From: JABDIP01 sp965250245
Lineage (GTDB): Bacteria; Pseudomonadota; Alphaproteobacteria; DSM-16000; Inquilinaceae
NCBI GenBank assembly: GCA_965250245.1
Contig: OZ252296.1
Coordinates: 4,340,001-4,404,000 of the forward strand
DNA length: 64,000 bases
Direction of reading: 5' to 3'
How positions within the stretch are numbered: the stretch's first letter is position 1; every line of letters starts with the position of its first letter. The notes under the pieces are model-generated. The model was not told where the DNA came from and did not search any database. It saw only the letters and a list, made by a program, of their open reading frames with translations. A program made the position numbers and the translations under genes. Shown in pieces: positions 36,739 to 46,568 of the stretch.

Positions 36739-37694
36739 CCGGCACCCGTACCGCGCACATCCCGGTCCTGCTGGACGAGGTCGTGACGGCGATCGCGCCG
36801 AAGGACGGCGACGTCATCGTCGACGCCACCTATGGCCGGGGCGGCTATTCCGCCGCCTTCCTCAAGACCGCGCCCTGCACCGTGATCGGCATCGATCGCG
36901 ACCCGGACGCGGTGGCGGCCGGCCGGGCGTCCGACGCCGCGGCGACAGGCCGGCTGACAGTGGTAGAGGGCCGGTTCGGGGAAATGGACCGGCTGGTGGA
37001 CGGGCCGGTCGACGGCGTCGCCTTCGATGTCGGTGTCTCCTCGCCGCAGATCGACGATCCGGCGCGCGGATTCTCCTTCCGCGCCGACGGGCCGCTGGAC
37101 ATGCGCATGGCGCGCCAAGGTCCGACCGCCGCCGACGTGGTCAACACCACGCCGGAATCCGACCTGGCCGACATCATCTACCGCTTTGGCGAGGAGCGCC
37201 GGTCGCGCCGGGTCGCCAAGGCCATCGTGGCGGCCCGTGCCACGGCGCCGATCACCCGGACCACGCAGTTGGCCGAGATCGTCCGCCGGGTGGTGCCGCA
37301 GGCCAAGGACGGCATCGATCCCGCCACGCGCACCTTCCAGGCGCTGCGGATCCATGTGAATGACGAACTGGATGAACTGGACCACGGCTTGAGCGCCGCC
37401 GAGCGTCTCCTGCGGCCAGGCGGGCGGCTCGCCGTGGTCTCTTTTCACAGCCTCGAGGACCGTCAGGTCAAACGGTTCCTCACCGAGCGCAGCGGTGCCG
37501 CACCGCGCGGCTCGCGCCACCTGCCGGACAGCGGGCCGGCTGACCGGCCGCCGACCTTCCGGCTGATGCAGCGCAAGCCCGTCTCGCCCGGCAAGGCCGA
37601 GCTGGCGGCCAATCCCCGGGCCCGGTCCGCCCGGCTGCGGGCGGCCATCCGCACCGATGCGCCGGCCTGGGATCAGGCGGGGAGGGCGGCATGA
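36735..37694 (+). CDS. rsmH: 16S rRNA (cytosine(1402)-N4)-methyltransferase
   Basis: A 319-residue SAM-dependent RNA methyltransferase that modifies C1402 in the 30S decoding site. Motifs are HIPVLLDEV at the start, VDATYGRGGYSAAFL for SAM binding, GVAFDVGVSSPQID with the catalytic region, RGFSFRADGPLDMRM, FQALRIHVNDELDEL and SFHSLEDRQVKRF. Its position second in dcw behind mraZ is standard. ATGA overlaps at both ends indicate translational coupling. Confidence 0.97.
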   Translation: MTGTRTAHIPVLLDEVVTAIAPKDGDVIVDATYGRGGYSAAFLKTAPCTVIGIDRDPDAVAAGRASDAAATGRLTVVEGRFGEMDRLVDGPVDGVAFDVGVSSPQIDDPARGFSFRADGPLDMRMARQGPTAADVVNTTPESDLADIIYRFGEERRSRRVAKAIVAARATAPITRTTQLAEIVRRVVPQAKDGIDPATRTFQALRIHVNDELDELDHGLSAAERLLRPGGRLAVVSFHSLEDRQVKRFLTERSGAAPRGSRHLPDSGPADRPPTFRLMQRKPVSPGKAELAANPRARSARLRAAIRTDAPAWDQAGRAA

Positions 37695-38212
37695 TCCGGT
37701 CCCCGATCCTCCTCTGGGGCCTGCTGGTGGCGGGCGCCGTCGGCGTACTGTTCTACACCAGCCACCAGACCCAGGAGCTGGAAGCCGAGCTGGAGTCGCG
37801 GCACCGGGCGGTGATCGCCGAACGCGAGGCGATCCGCGTGCTGCGCGCTGAATGGGCCTATCTCAACGAGCCCGGCCGCCTGCGCGACCTGGCGCGGCAG
37901 CACACCCCGCTGGGCCCGGCCATGCCGATCCAGATCATCTCCCGCCCCGGCGAGGTGCCGGTCGCGCTGCCCGGGCTGGGGGCGCTGCCCGGCGTGCCAG
38001 TGCCGGCGCGCAAGCCGCTGCCCGGTGTCGGGCTGTCGACCGATACCGAGATCGCCTCCGCGCCGGCCGGGCAATCCACCACGCCGCCGCCGCACCGCCC
38101 GGCCGCCGCATCGCCGGGCACCGCCCCGGCACAACCGACAACGCCGCTGCAGGCCCTGCTGGCCAATTTCCGCGCCCAGCAGACCGCCGAGACGACAGGA
38201 GCCGGTCAATGA
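37691..38212 (+). CDS. ftsL: Cell division protein FtsL
   Basis: A 173-residue bitopic protein: a short cytoplasmic start, a membrane span at about 6-22 (ILLWGLLVAGAVGVLFYTS), then a periplasmic coiled coil (TQELEAELESRHRAVIAERE) and the conserved EWAYLNEPGRLRDLA block. Residues after about 95 are a Pro/Ala-rich tail that is long for FtsL. In the divisome FtsL joins FtsB and FtsQ and activates the FtsW-FtsI synthase. Its place between rsmH and ftsI supports the call. It overlaps both neighbours by ATGA. Confidence 0.88.
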   Translation: MIRSPILLWGLLVAGAVGVLFYTSHQTQELEAELESRHRAVIAEREAIRVLRAEWAYLNEPGRLRDLARQHTPLGPAMPIQIISRPGEVPVALPGLGALPGVPVPARKPLPGVGLSTDTEIASAPAGQSTTPPPHRPAAASPGTAPAQPTTPLQALLANFRAQQTAETTGAGQ

Positions 38213-39987
38213 GACCCAGACTGAAGCGGCGCCGCGACGACAGCCGGCAGGGCGTCCTGCCGCTGGTCCTGAAACCCGGCCGGGATGCGCCCGCCGGCCG
38301 CCACGAGGACCCGGCAGAGCGGGCCCTGGACCTCGGCCGCCGGCGGCTGGCCATCACCGGCGTTCTCTTTCTCCTAGCCTTCCTCGCAGTCGGCGGGCGA
38401 CTGGTTGACGTCGCCGCCATGGGCGGTGGTGGCGAGCCGCGCCTCCCCGGCATCGCCGCCACCGAACTTCCCGGACTGCGCGCCGACATCACCGACCGCA
38501 ACGGCGAGATCCTGGCGACCACCCTGCCGACCGCCTCGCTCTACGCCGACCCGGGGCTGGTCATCGACCCGCTCGAGGCGGCGGAGATGCTGGTCGCGGT
38601 GCTGCCGGACCTGGACTACGACACGGTACTGGCGGCCCTACAGTCGGACCGACGCTTCGTGTGGCTGCGCCGCGGCCTGACGCCGAGCGAGCACCATCAG
38701 GTCAACCGGCTGGGCCTGCCCGGCATCGCCTTCCAGAACGAGGACCGGCGCTACTACCCGTTCGGGCGGCTGACCGGCCATGTGGTCGGCTTCACCGATG
38801 TCGACGGCCAGGGCCTGGCCGGCATCGAGAAATCCATGGACCGCCGCCTGCGCAGCCAGGGCGAACCGCTGCGGCTGTCGATCGACGTGCGGGTGCAGTC
38901 GCTGCTGCATCGCGAGCTGCTGGCGGCGATCGACGAGTTCCAGGCGATCGGCGGCGCCGGGCTGGTGATGGACGCCAACACCGGCGAGATCGTCGCCATG
39001 GTGTCGCTGCCCGATTTCAGCCCGGCCCGGCCGCATGCGGCGCCGGAGATCGGCCGCTTCAACCGGACCACCCTCGGCGTCTACGAGATGGGGTCGACCT
39101 TCAAGATCTTTAACACCGCCATGGCCCTGGACAGCGGCACCATGACCCTGTCCGACGGCTTCGACACCACCGACCCGATCCGCGTCGGCCGCTACGTCAT
39201 TAACGACTACCACCCCGAGCGGCGCTGGCTGTCGGTGCCCGAGATCTTCATGCACTCGTCGAATATCGGCTCGGTGCACATGGCGCTCGAGGCCGGGACG
39301 CGCACCCAGCAGGACTATCTCGACCGCTTCGGGCTGATGCGCATGCCGGCGGTGGAGCTGCCGGAAGTCGCCATGCCGATGGTCCCGCACCCCTGGCGCG
39401 AGATCAACACGATGACCATCGCCTTCGGCCACGGCCTGGCGGTGAGCCCGGTGCAGCTCGCCGGCGCGGTGTCCACGGCGGTCAATGGCGGCGTGCTGCG
39501 CGCGCCGACTTTGCTTGCCCGGGAGGACGGCGCTCCGGCCCCCGGACTCCGGGCGATTTCCGAAGAGACGTCGGACGTCTTGCGCCGCCTGATGCGGCTC
39601 ACCGTTCTGTCCGGAACCGGGGCCCATGCCGATGCCGAAGGCTACCTGGTCGGCGGCAAGACCGGGACCGCGGAAAAGGCCCAGGGAAGCGGCTACAGCC
39701 GGCGCTCATTGCTGTCGTCTTTCGTCGCGGCTTTTCCCATGACAAGCCCCGAATATGTCGTATTTGCCATGCTTGATGAGCCTCAGGGCAATGAGCGCAC
39801 CTATGGCTACGCCACGGGTGGTTGGGTAGCGGCGCCGCTGGTCGGACGGGTGATCGAGCAGATGGGGCCGATGGTCGGTCTTGCACCGCTCGACCCCAAC
39901 GCGCCTGACATCCAAGAGGCGATGCATGTGGACCTGCCCGGGGCGGATCAGCTCCCCGGAACCGCGCTGGCAGCCTACGCGAACTGA
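38209..39987 (+). CDS. ftsI: Peptidoglycan transpeptidase FtsI (PBP3)
   Basis: A 592-residue class B penicillin-binding protein. One membrane anchor (about 47-65, LAITGVLFLLAFLAVGGRL) precedes the PBP dimerisation domain (LRADITDRNGEILATTL) and the transpeptidase domain with the three active-site motifs: Ser-Thr-Phe-Lys in YEMGSTFKIF, Ser-Ser-Asn in MHSSNIG, and Lys-Thr-Gly in VGGKTGTAEK. It crosslinks septal peptidoglycan with FtsW. The start at 38209 overlaps the ftsL stop; the frame is open further upstream inside ftsL but that part is a shadow. Confidence 0.97.
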   Translation: MRPRLKRRRDDSRQGVLPLVLKPGRDAPAGRHEDPAERALDLGRRRLAITGVLFLLAFLAVGGRLVDVAAMGGGGEPRLPGIAATELPGLRADITDRNGEILATTLPTASLYADPGLVIDPLEAAEMLVAVLPDLDYDTVLAALQSDRRFVWLRRGLTPSEHHQVNRLGLPGIAFQNEDRRYYPFGRLTGHVVGFTDVDGQGLAGIEKSMDRRLRSQGEPLRLSIDVRVQSLLHRELLAAIDEFQAIGGAGLVMDANTGEIVAMVSLPDFSPARPHAAPEIGRFNRTTLGVYEMGSTFKIFNTAMALDSGTMTLSDGFDTTDPIRVGRYVINDYHPERRWLSVPEIFMHSSNIGSVHMALEAGTRTQQDYLDRFGLMRMPAVELPEVAMPMVPHPWREINTMTIAFGHGLAVSPVQLAGAVSTAVNGGVLRAPTLLAREDGAPAPGLRAISEETSDVLRRLMRLTVLSGTGAHADAEGYLVGGKTGTAEKAQGSGYSRRSLLSSFVAAFPMTSPEYVVFAMLDEPQGNERTYGYATGGWVAAPLVGRVIEQMGPMVGLAPLDPNAPDIQEAMHVDLPGADQLPGTALAAYAN

Positions 39988-41462
39988 TGTTGTTGATGAC
40001 CGGACCGCGCATCGAAGCCGCCGCTGACGGGTTGCCCGAGATCACCGGGCTGACGGCGGATTCGCGTGCGGTGGAGCCGGGCTTCCTGTTCGCCGCCCTG
40101 CCCGGCAGCCGGGTCGATGGCCGCGACTTCATCGACCAGGCCGTCGCCAGGGGGGCGACCACCATCCTGGCGCCGACCGGCACGACCCTGCCGGCCACGG
40201 TCTCCGGCGTGGAGCTGATCACCGACGACAGGCCGCGCCGGCGCTTTGCCAAGATGGCCGCGGACTTCTATGGCGAGCAGCCCGGAACGATCGCCGCCGT
40301 CACCGGCACCAACGGCAAGACCTCGACCGCCAATTTCGCCCGCCAGATCTGGGAGACGCTGGGAAAGTCGGCCGCCAGCCTCGGCACGCTCGGCATCACC
40401 GCGCCGGGCATGGAGCAGTACGGCGCGCTCACCACGCCGGACCCGGTGGCGCTCCACGCCAGCCTGGCTGAACTGGCCGAGGCGGGCATCACCCATCTGG
40501 CGATGGAGGCGTCCTCGCACGGGCTCGACCAGCACCGGCTGGACGGCGTGCGGGTCACCGCCGCCGGCTTCACCAATCTGAGCCGCGACCATCTCGACTA
40601 TCACGGCACGATGGAGGCTTATCTGGCCGCCAAAGGCCGGCTGTTCGACGAGGTCCTGGAACCGGGCGGCACCGCCGTGCTGAACGCCGACGCCCCGGAA
40701 AGCGCCGCCCTTGCGGCCCGCGCCGAGGCTGCCGGCCGGCGGGTCCTGCGCTACGGCGCCCAAGGCACCGACATCCGGCTCGACGCTGCAATGCCCCAGC
40801 CGCGCGGGCTGGACCTCACGCTGACCGTCCGGGGTCGCACCGTCGATGTGCAACTGCCGCTGGCCGGCGCCTTCCAGGCCGCCAACGCGCTGTGCGCGCT
40901 GGGCCTGGTCCTGGCGGACGGATCGGAGCCGGATGCGGCGATCGCCGCGCTGGAGGGCCTGACCGGTGTGCGCGGCCGGCTGGAACTGGTGGCGCAGCAT
41001 CCCAACGGCGCCGCCGTCTATGTCGACTACGCCCACACGCCGGACGCGCTGGAGACGGTGCTGACCGCGCTGCGCCCACATACCCGCGGCAAGCTGGTCG
41101 CGGTATTCGGCTGCGGCGGCGACCGCGATCCGGGCAAGCGGCCGGTGATGGGGGCGACGGTGGCGCGTCTGGCCGACCTGGCCATCGTCACCGACGACAA
41201 TCCGCGGACCGAAGACCCCGCGACCATTCGCGCCGCCGCGCTGGCGGCGTGTCCAGGAGGCATCGAGATCGGCGACCGGGCGGAGGCAATCCGCACGGCG
41301 ATCGCCGGCCTGGCACCGGACGATGTGCTGGTGATCGCAGGCAAAGGGCATGAAACGGGACAAATCGTCGGCGAGGACGTCCATCCCTTCGACGACGCCG
41401 AACACGCCAGAGCCGCCGCCGAGGACCTCGGCGCCACTGCCCCGGCGGGAGACTCAAGATGA
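39987..41462 (+). CDS. murE: UDP-MurNAc-L-Ala-D-Glu:meso-DAP ligase
   Basis: A 491-residue Mur ligase. The ATP loop is VTGTNGKTSTANF, followed by the ASSHGLDQHRL and TNLSRDHLDYHGTMEAY blocks. The C-terminal domain has YVDYAHTPDALE and FGCGGDRDPGKRPVMG. The specificity motif DNPRTEDP marks meso-diaminopimelate as the amino acid added, as expected for a Gram-negative wall. Start ATG at 39987 shares its A with the ftsI stop (TGATG). Confidence 0.97.
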   Translation: MLLMTGPRIEAAADGLPEITGLTADSRAVEPGFLFAALPGSRVDGRDFIDQAVARGATTILAPTGTTLPATVSGVELITDDRPRRRFAKMAADFYGEQPGTIAAVTGTNGKTSTANFARQIWETLGKSAASLGTLGITAPGMEQYGALTTPDPVALHASLAELAEAGITHLAMEASSHGLDQHRLDGVRVTAAGFTNLSRDHLDYHGTMEAYLAAKGRLFDEVLEPGGTAVLNADAPESAALAARAEAAGRRVLRYGAQGTDIRLDAAMPQPRGLDLTLTVRGRTVDVQLPLAGAFQAANALCALGLVLADGSEPDAAIAALEGLTGVRGRLELVAQHPNGAAVYVDYAHTPDALETVLTALRPHTRGKLVAVFGCGGDRDPGKRPVMGATVARLADLAIVTDDNPRTEDPATIRAAALAACPGGIEIGDRAEAIRTAIAGLAPDDVLVIAGKGHETGQIVGEDVHPFDDAEHARAAAEDLGATAPAGDSR

Positions 41463-42925
41463 GCAAGCAGCCCTTGTGGACCGCCCAGGACGTGGCGGCA
41501 GCGACCAGCGGAACCCCGATCGGCGACTGGGTCGCCAGCGGCGTGTCGATCGACAGCCGCACCGTCGAGCCCGGCGATCTGTTCATCGCCCTGGTCGGGC
41601 CGAACTTCGACGGCCATGACTACGCCGCCGACGCGCTGAAGAAGGGTGCGGCCGCCGCCATGGTGCACCGGCCGCCAAAATCGGTCGATCCGAACGCGCC
41701 GCTGGTGGTGGTCGACGACACCATGGAGGCGCTGACGGCGCTGGGCACATACGCCCGGATGCGCTTCGGCGGCCGTGTGGTCGCCGTGACCGGCTCGGTC
41801 GGCAAGACGAGCACCAAGGAGGCGCTGCGCACCGCCCTGTCGGCCCAGAAGCCGACCTTCGCCACCACCGGCAATCTGAACAATCATTGGGGCGTGCCGC
41901 TCAGCCTGTCCCGCATGCCGGCAGGTCATACCTACGGCGTGCTCGAACTGGGCATGAACCATGCCGGGGAGATCGAGCCGCTGTCGCGGCTCTGCAAGCC
42001 GGACGTCGCGGTGATCACCACCGTCGAGGCGGTGCATCTGGAGAACTTCGAGAATGTCGAGGGCATCGCCGACGCCAAGGCTGAGATCTTCGCCGGCATG
42101 AACCCGGCCGGCACCGCGGTGCTGAACCGCAACAACCGGCATTTCCCCCGTCTCGTCGCCCATGCCCGCACCACCGGCATCGGCCGGGTGTGGAGCTTCG
42201 GCGAGCATCCCGATGCCGAGGCGCGGCTGCTGGACTGCTCGCTGCACGCCACTTGCAGCGCCGTCAGCGCATCGATCTGCGGCGAGGTGCTGCAGTATTC
42301 CCTGTCCGTCCCCGGCCAGCACTGGGTGCTGAACAGCCTGGGCGTGCTGCTGGCGGTCAAGGCGCTGGGTGGCGACATCGCCGCCGCCGCGCGGGCGCTC
42401 TCGAAGATCCAGCCCCTGAAGGGCCGCGGCGCCCGTAGCCGCATCCGCGTGCTGCAGGACGACCAGGTCAGCGCCTTCACCCTGATCGACGAGTGCTACA
42501 ACGCCAGCCCGACCTCGGTCGCCGCCTCGCTGGCGGTGCTGGGCACCACCGATCCGGATGGCGGCGGCCGCCGCATCGCCGTCCTGGGCGACATGCTGGA
42601 GTTGGGCGAGCGGGCGTCGGAGCTGCATGTCGGGCTGAAACAGCCGCTGGTCTCCGCGGATGTCGATCTGGTCTATGCCTGCGGCCCGCACATGGCGGCG
42701 CTGTTCGACGCGCTTCCGCCGTCGATGCGTGGCGCCTATGCGGCGGACAGCCGCGAGCTGGCGGTGAAGGTCGCCGAGGCGGCGCAGCCGGGCGACGTGA
42801 TCATGGTGAAGGGTTCGCTGGGCAGCCGCATGGCGCTGGTGGTCGACGCGCTGCAGGCGCTCGACAGCGGCGATGACGGGCAGTCGGGGCTGATGTGCCG
42901 GCCCCGGGCGGTGAACGGAGGCTGA
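41459..42925 (+). CDS. murF: UDP-MurNAc-tripeptide:D-Ala-D-Ala ligase
   Basis: A 488-residue Mur ligase that adds D-Ala-D-Ala. The N-terminal block is VSIDSRTVEPGDLFIALVG, the ATP loop VTGSVGKTSTKEAL, then NNHWGVPLSLSRM and ELGMNHAGEIEPLS, and in the C-terminal half LIDECYNASPTSV with LGDMLELGE. It overlaps murE by ATGA. The roughly 30 residues after the last motif are slightly longer than usual. Acts in the cytoplasm before MraY. Confidence 0.97.
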   Translation: MSKQPLWTAQDVAAATSGTPIGDWVASGVSIDSRTVEPGDLFIALVGPNFDGHDYAADALKKGAAAAMVHRPPKSVDPNAPLVVVDDTMEALTALGTYARMRFGGRVVAVTGSVGKTSTKEALRTALSAQKPTFATTGNLNNHWGVPLSLSRMPAGHTYGVLELGMNHAGEIEPLSRLCKPDVAVITTVEAVHLENFENVEGIADAKAEIFAGMNPAGTAVLNRNNRHFPRLVAHARTTGIGRVWSFGEHPDAEARLLDCSLHATCSAVSASICGEVLQYSLSVPGQHWVLNSLGVLLAVKALGGDIAAAARALSKIQPLKGRGARSRIRVLQDDQVSAFTLIDECYNASPTSVAASLAVLGTTDPDGGGRRIAVLGDMLELGERASELHVGLKQPLVSADVDLVYACGPHMAALFDALPPSMRGAYAADSRELAVKVAEAAQPGDVIMVKGSLGSRMALVVDALQALDSGDDGQSGLMCRPRAVNGG

Positions 42926-42928
42926 CGG

Positions 42929-44014
42929 TTGCTCTACAACCTCCTCTTCCCGCTGGCGGACGAGTTCATCGTCTTCAACCTGTTCCAGTATCTGACGTTC
43001 CGTACCGGCGGCGCGCTGATGACGGCGTTGATCGTCGCCTTCGTGATCGGGCCGTCGCTGATCCGCCGGCTGCGCTCGCGCCAGGGCGCGGGGCAGCCGA
43101 TCCGCGACGACGGGCCGGAGGCGCATTTCGCCAAGCGCGGAACGCCGACCATGGGCGGGCTGATGATCCTGATCGGGGTGCTGTTCTCCACCCTGCTCTG
43201 GACCGACCTGACCAACGCCTATGTGTGGATCGTCCTGCTGGTGACCACCGGGTTCGGGCTGATCGGCTTCTTCGACGACTATCTGAAGCTGACCAAGCGC
43301 AATTCCCGCGGCCTGCCCGGCAAGCTGAAACTCCTTTTCCAGATCGCCATCGCCACCGGTGCGGCCATCTGGACCATGCAGATCGCCGGCGCGCCGCTGG
43401 CCACCGGCCTGGCGATCCCGTTCCTCAAGGACGTGCTGATCCAGCTCGGCTGGTTCTTCGGCCCCTTCGCGGTGATCGTCATCGTCGGCGCGTCGAACGC
43501 GGTGAACCTGACCGACGGGCTGGACGGGCTGGCGATCGTGCCGGTGATGATCGCCGCCGGCTGCTTCGGCTTCATCAGCTATGTCAGCGGCAACGTCATC
43601 TTCGCCGACTATCTGCAGATCCATCACATCACCGGCGGCGGCGAGCTGTCCGTGTTCTGCGGCGCCCTGATCGGCGCCGGGCTCGGCTTCCTGTGGTTCA
43701 ACGCGCCGCCGGCGATGGTGTTCATGGGCGACACCGGATCGCTGTCCCTGGGCGGCGCGCTCGGCGCCATCAGCGTCGTCACCAAGCACGAGCTGGTCCT
43801 GGCCATCGTCGGCGGGTTGTTCGTTCTCGAGACGGTTTCGGTGATCGTCCAGGTGGCGTCCTTCAAGCTGACCGGCCGGCGGGTCTTCCGCATGGCGCCG
43901 CTGCACCACCACTACGAACAGAAAGGCTGGGCCGAACCGACCATCGTCATCCGCTTCTGGATCATCGCCGTGATCCTGGCCCTGATCGGCCTCTCGACGT
44001 TGAAGCTGAGGTGA
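42929..44014 (+). CDS. mraY: Phospho-MurNAc-pentapeptide transferase (lipid I synthesis)
   Basis: A 361-residue integral membrane enzyme with about ten spans that links phospho-MurNAc-pentapeptide to undecaprenyl phosphate. Signature segments are TFRTGGALMTAL, GTPTMGGLMIL, IGFFDDYLKLTKRNSRGL with the catalytic Asp pair, SNAVNLTDGLDGLA, and near the end MAPLHHHYEQKGW. The start is TTG at 42929 (MLYNLLFPLADEF), which fits the family N-terminus exactly and follows ggaggctgac. It is three bases after murF. Confidence 0.97.
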   Translation: MLYNLLFPLADEFIVFNLFQYLTFRTGGALMTALIVAFVIGPSLIRRLRSRQGAGQPIRDDGPEAHFAKRGTPTMGGLMILIGVLFSTLLWTDLTNAYVWIVLLVTTGFGLIGFFDDYLKLTKRNSRGLPGKLKLLFQIAIATGAAIWTMQIAGAPLATGLAIPFLKDVLIQLGWFFGPFAVIVIVGASNAVNLTDGLDGLAIVPVMIAAGCFGFISYVSGNVIFADYLQIHHITGGGELSVFCGALIGAGLGFLWFNAPPAMVFMGDTGSLSLGGALGAISVVTKHELVLAIVGGLFVLETVSVIVQVASFKLTGRRVFRMAPLHHHYEQKGWAEPTIVIRFWIIAVILALIGLSTLKLR

Positions 44015-44019
44015 CGTAA

Positions 44020-45435
44020 GTGATCGACCTCGGCTTCCTCAAAGGAGAGACAGTCGCCGTACTCGGGCTCGGGAAGTCGGGCATGAGTGCGGCGCGCGCG
44101 CTTTCGGCCGCCGGCGCCAACGTTCTGGCCTGGGACGACGGCCAGCCCGACCCGGCCTCGGTGCCGCAGGGCGTGACGGTCACCGATCTCGGCCAGGCCG
44201 ATCTCTCCCAGGCATCGATGCTGGTGCTGAGCCCGGGCATCCCGCGCTGCCATCCGGCACCGCATCTGGCGGTGGCGCGCGCCTTCGAGGCCGGCTGCCC
44301 GATCGTCAGCGATATCGACCTGCTGGGCCGAGCACAGACCGAGGCGCGCTATCTCGGCATCACCGGGACCAACGGCAAGTCGACCACCACGGCCCTGATC
44401 GGCCATGTGATGACCAAGACCGGGCCGCCGACCCAGGTGGGCGGCAATCTCGGCATTCCCGCCCTCTCCCTGAAGCCGCTCGGATCCGATGGCTGGTATG
44501 TGCTGGAGCTCAGCTCGTACCAGCTTGAGACCATCTCGGCGGTGGCATGGGACATCGGTGTGCTGATCAACATCGCGCCGGACCATCTCGACCGCTATGC
44601 CGACATGGACGGCTATGTCGAGGCCAAGCGGGCGATCTTCGCGCGCCAGCCCAAAGGCGCCACGGCGATCATCGGCGTCGACGATGAATGGTCCCGGGCC
44701 ACGCTGGACGGGCTGTCCGGCGACCGGAACCGCCGGGTCATCCCGATCTCGGCGCAAGGGCCGGTGGCGGGCGGCGTCTTCGTGCGCGACGGGGTGTTGA
44801 CCGACGCCACCGCCGGCGCGGAACGGGCGGTGCTGGACCTGCGCGCCGTGCCGACACTGCCGGGTATCCACAATTGGCAGAATGCGGCCGCCGCCTATGC
44901 CGCGGCGCTGTCGGTCGGCCTGGCGCCGGACGCGATCGCCGAGGCCATGCGCAGCTTCCCCGGCCTGCGCCACCGCCAGGAACTGGTCGGCTCGATCGGC
45001 GCCCTGCGCTTCGTCAACGACAGCAAGGCCACCAATCCCGACGCGGCGGCGCGGGCGCTGGCCTGCTACGACCGCGTCTACTGGATCGCCGGCGGCCTTG
45101 CCAAGCAAGGCGGCCTCGAGGTCCTCACCCCGCATCTCGGGCGGGTGGCACATGCCTTCCTGATCGGCGCGGCGTCGGAGATGCTGGCCGACTTCCTGGG
45201 CGACACCGTCCCGGTCAGCCAGTGCGGCGAGATCGGGTCGGCGGTCGAGGCGGCCGTCGCCCAGGCCGAGGCGGACGGCGCGACCGATGCGGTGGTGCTG
45301 CTGTCGCCGGCCTGCGCCTCCTGGGACCAGTTCGCCAACTTCGAGGCCCGCGGCGACGCCTTCGTGGCGGCGGTCCGGGCCATGGCGCGGCGCGCCAATG
45401 GTGGTGCCCGGTCGGGCACGGGGGCGGCGGCATGA
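44020..45435 (+). CDS. murD: UDP-MurNAc-L-alanine:D-glutamate ligase
   Basis: A 471-residue Mur ligase that adds D-Glu. It has the N-terminal Rossmann block VAVLGLGKSGMSAARAL, SPGIPRCHP, the ATP loop GTNGKSTTTALIGH, then NLGIPAL, LELSSYQLETI, NIAPDHLDRY and the C-terminal FVNDSKATNPDAAARAL. The start is GTG at 44020, five bases after mraY, with a weak ribosome site in gaggtgacgtaa. It overlaps ftsW by ATGA. Confidence 0.96.
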   Translation: MIDLGFLKGETVAVLGLGKSGMSAARALSAAGANVLAWDDGQPDPASVPQGVTVTDLGQADLSQASMLVLSPGIPRCHPAPHLAVARAFEAGCPIVSDIDLLGRAQTEARYLGITGTNGKSTTTALIGHVMTKTGPPTQVGGNLGIPALSLKPLGSDGWYVLELSSYQLETISAVAWDIGVLINIAPDHLDRYADMDGYVEAKRAIFARQPKGATAIIGVDDEWSRATLDGLSGDRNRRVIPISAQGPVAGGVFVRDGVLTDATAGAERAVLDLRAVPTLPGIHNWQNAAAAYAAALSVGLAPDAIAEAMRSFPGLRHRQELVGSIGALRFVNDSKATNPDAAARALACYDRVYWIAGGLAKQGGLEVLTPHLGRVAHAFLIGAASEMLADFLGDTVPVSQCGEIGSAVEAAVAQAEADGATDAVVLLSPACASWDQFANFEARGDAFVAAVRAMARRANGGARSGTGAAA

Positions 45436-46568
45436 TGATCGGCTGGGCCCGCACCGACACCTCGATCCTCGGCCGCTGGTGGTGGACCGTCGACCGCTGG
45501 AGCCTGGGCGCCCTCGGCATCCTGGTCGGATTCGGCGCGGTGTTGATCGTTGCCGCCAGCCCGCCGGTCGCCGATCGGCTGAACGTCGATGAGTTCCATT
45601 TCGTGCGCCGCCACCTGGCCATGCTGGTGCCGGCGGTGCTGATCCTGGTCGGAACCTCGATCCTGTCGCCGACCGGCGTGCGCCGGCTCTCCGCGCTTGT
45701 GCTCGCCGCCGGCCTCGTCGGTGTGATGCTGACCCTGGTCGCAGGCGTCGAGATCAAGGGCGCGACCCGCTGGCTTCAGATCGGCAGCTTCTCGCTGCAG
45801 CCATCCGAGTTCGTCAAGCCGGCCTTCGCCGTCACCGCCGCCTGGCTGTTCACCCGGTCGGCCATGCGCGACCAGCCGCACGAGAACATCGCCTGCTGCG
45901 CCCTGCTCGCCGCCATCGTCGGCCTGCTGCTGCTGCAGCCCGATCTCGGCATGGCGGTCGTGGTGACCGCCGTCTGGGGCGTGCAGTTTTTCCTGGCCGG
46001 CCTGTCGATGAGCATGGTGGCGGTGATGGCCGGGCTGGCGATCGCCGGACTCGTCGGCTCCTACCTGGTCTTCCCGCATGTGGCCAGTCGCATCGACCGC
46101 TTCCTGGATCCGGCCAGCGGCGACAATTACCAGGTCCAGCGCTCGCTGGAGGCCTTCGCCAATGGCGGGCTTTGGGGCACCGGGCCGGGCGAGGGATCGG
46201 TCAAGGAAGGCATCCCCGACGCCCATGCCGATTTCATCATGGCGGTCGCCGGCGAGGAGTTCGGCGTGGCCTGGTGCCTGGTGCTGATAGCGCTGTTCGC
46301 CTTCGTCGTGCTGCGCGGCTTCAATCGGGCGATCGGCGAGCACAGCCTGTTCGTGTTGCTGGCGGCGGCCGGACTGCTGGTCCAGTTCGGCCTGCAAGCC
46401 TTGATCAACATGGGCTCGGCCCTCAACCTGATCCCCACCAAGGGCATGACCCTGCCCTTCGTCAGCTATGGCGGCTCGTCGCTGCTGGCGCTGGCCTTCG
46501 GCATGGGCATGGTGCTGGCCCTGACACGGCGCCGCACCGCCGTCCTGCCGACCGGGGGTGGATCATGA
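45432..46568 (+). CDS. ftsW: Septal peptidoglycan polymerase FtsW (SEDS)
   Basis: A 378-residue SEDS-family glycosyltransferase with about ten membrane spans. Landmarks are FVRRHLAMLVPAVLIL, KGATRWLQIGSFSLQPSEFVK split over residues about 100-121, LLQPDLGMAVVV, YQVQRSLEAFANGGLWGTG, PDAHADFIMAVAGEEFG and the terminal PTKGMTLPFVSYGGSSLLAL. It polymerises lipid II at the septum with FtsI. The start is ATG at 45432, overlapping murD; the longer open frame upstream is inside murD. Confidence 0.97.
   Translation: MMIGWARTDTSILGRWWWTVDRWSLGALGILVGFGAVLIVAASPPVADRLNVDEFHFVRRHLAMLVPAVLILVGTSILSPTGVRRLSALVLAAGLVGVMLTLVAGVEIKGATRWLQIGSFSLQPSEFVKPAFAVTAAWLFTRSAMRDQPHENIACCALLAAIVGLLLLQPDLGMAVVVTAVWGVQFFLAGLSMSMVAVMAGLAIAGLVGSYLVFPHVASRIDRFLDPASGDNYQVQRSLEAFANGGLWGTGPGEGSVKEGIPDAHADFIMAVAGEEFGVAWCLVLIALFAFVVLRGFNRAIGEHSLFVLLAAAGLLVQFGLQALINMGSALNLIPTKGMTLPFVSYGGSSLLALAFGMGMVLALTRRRTAVLPTGGGS

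Noticed and set aside
41027..43912. Long minus-strand frame (961 codons) opposite murE, murF and mraY
   Set aside because: Three well-conserved enzymes occupy the plus strand here. The antisense product has no recognisable motif and crosses gene boundaries.
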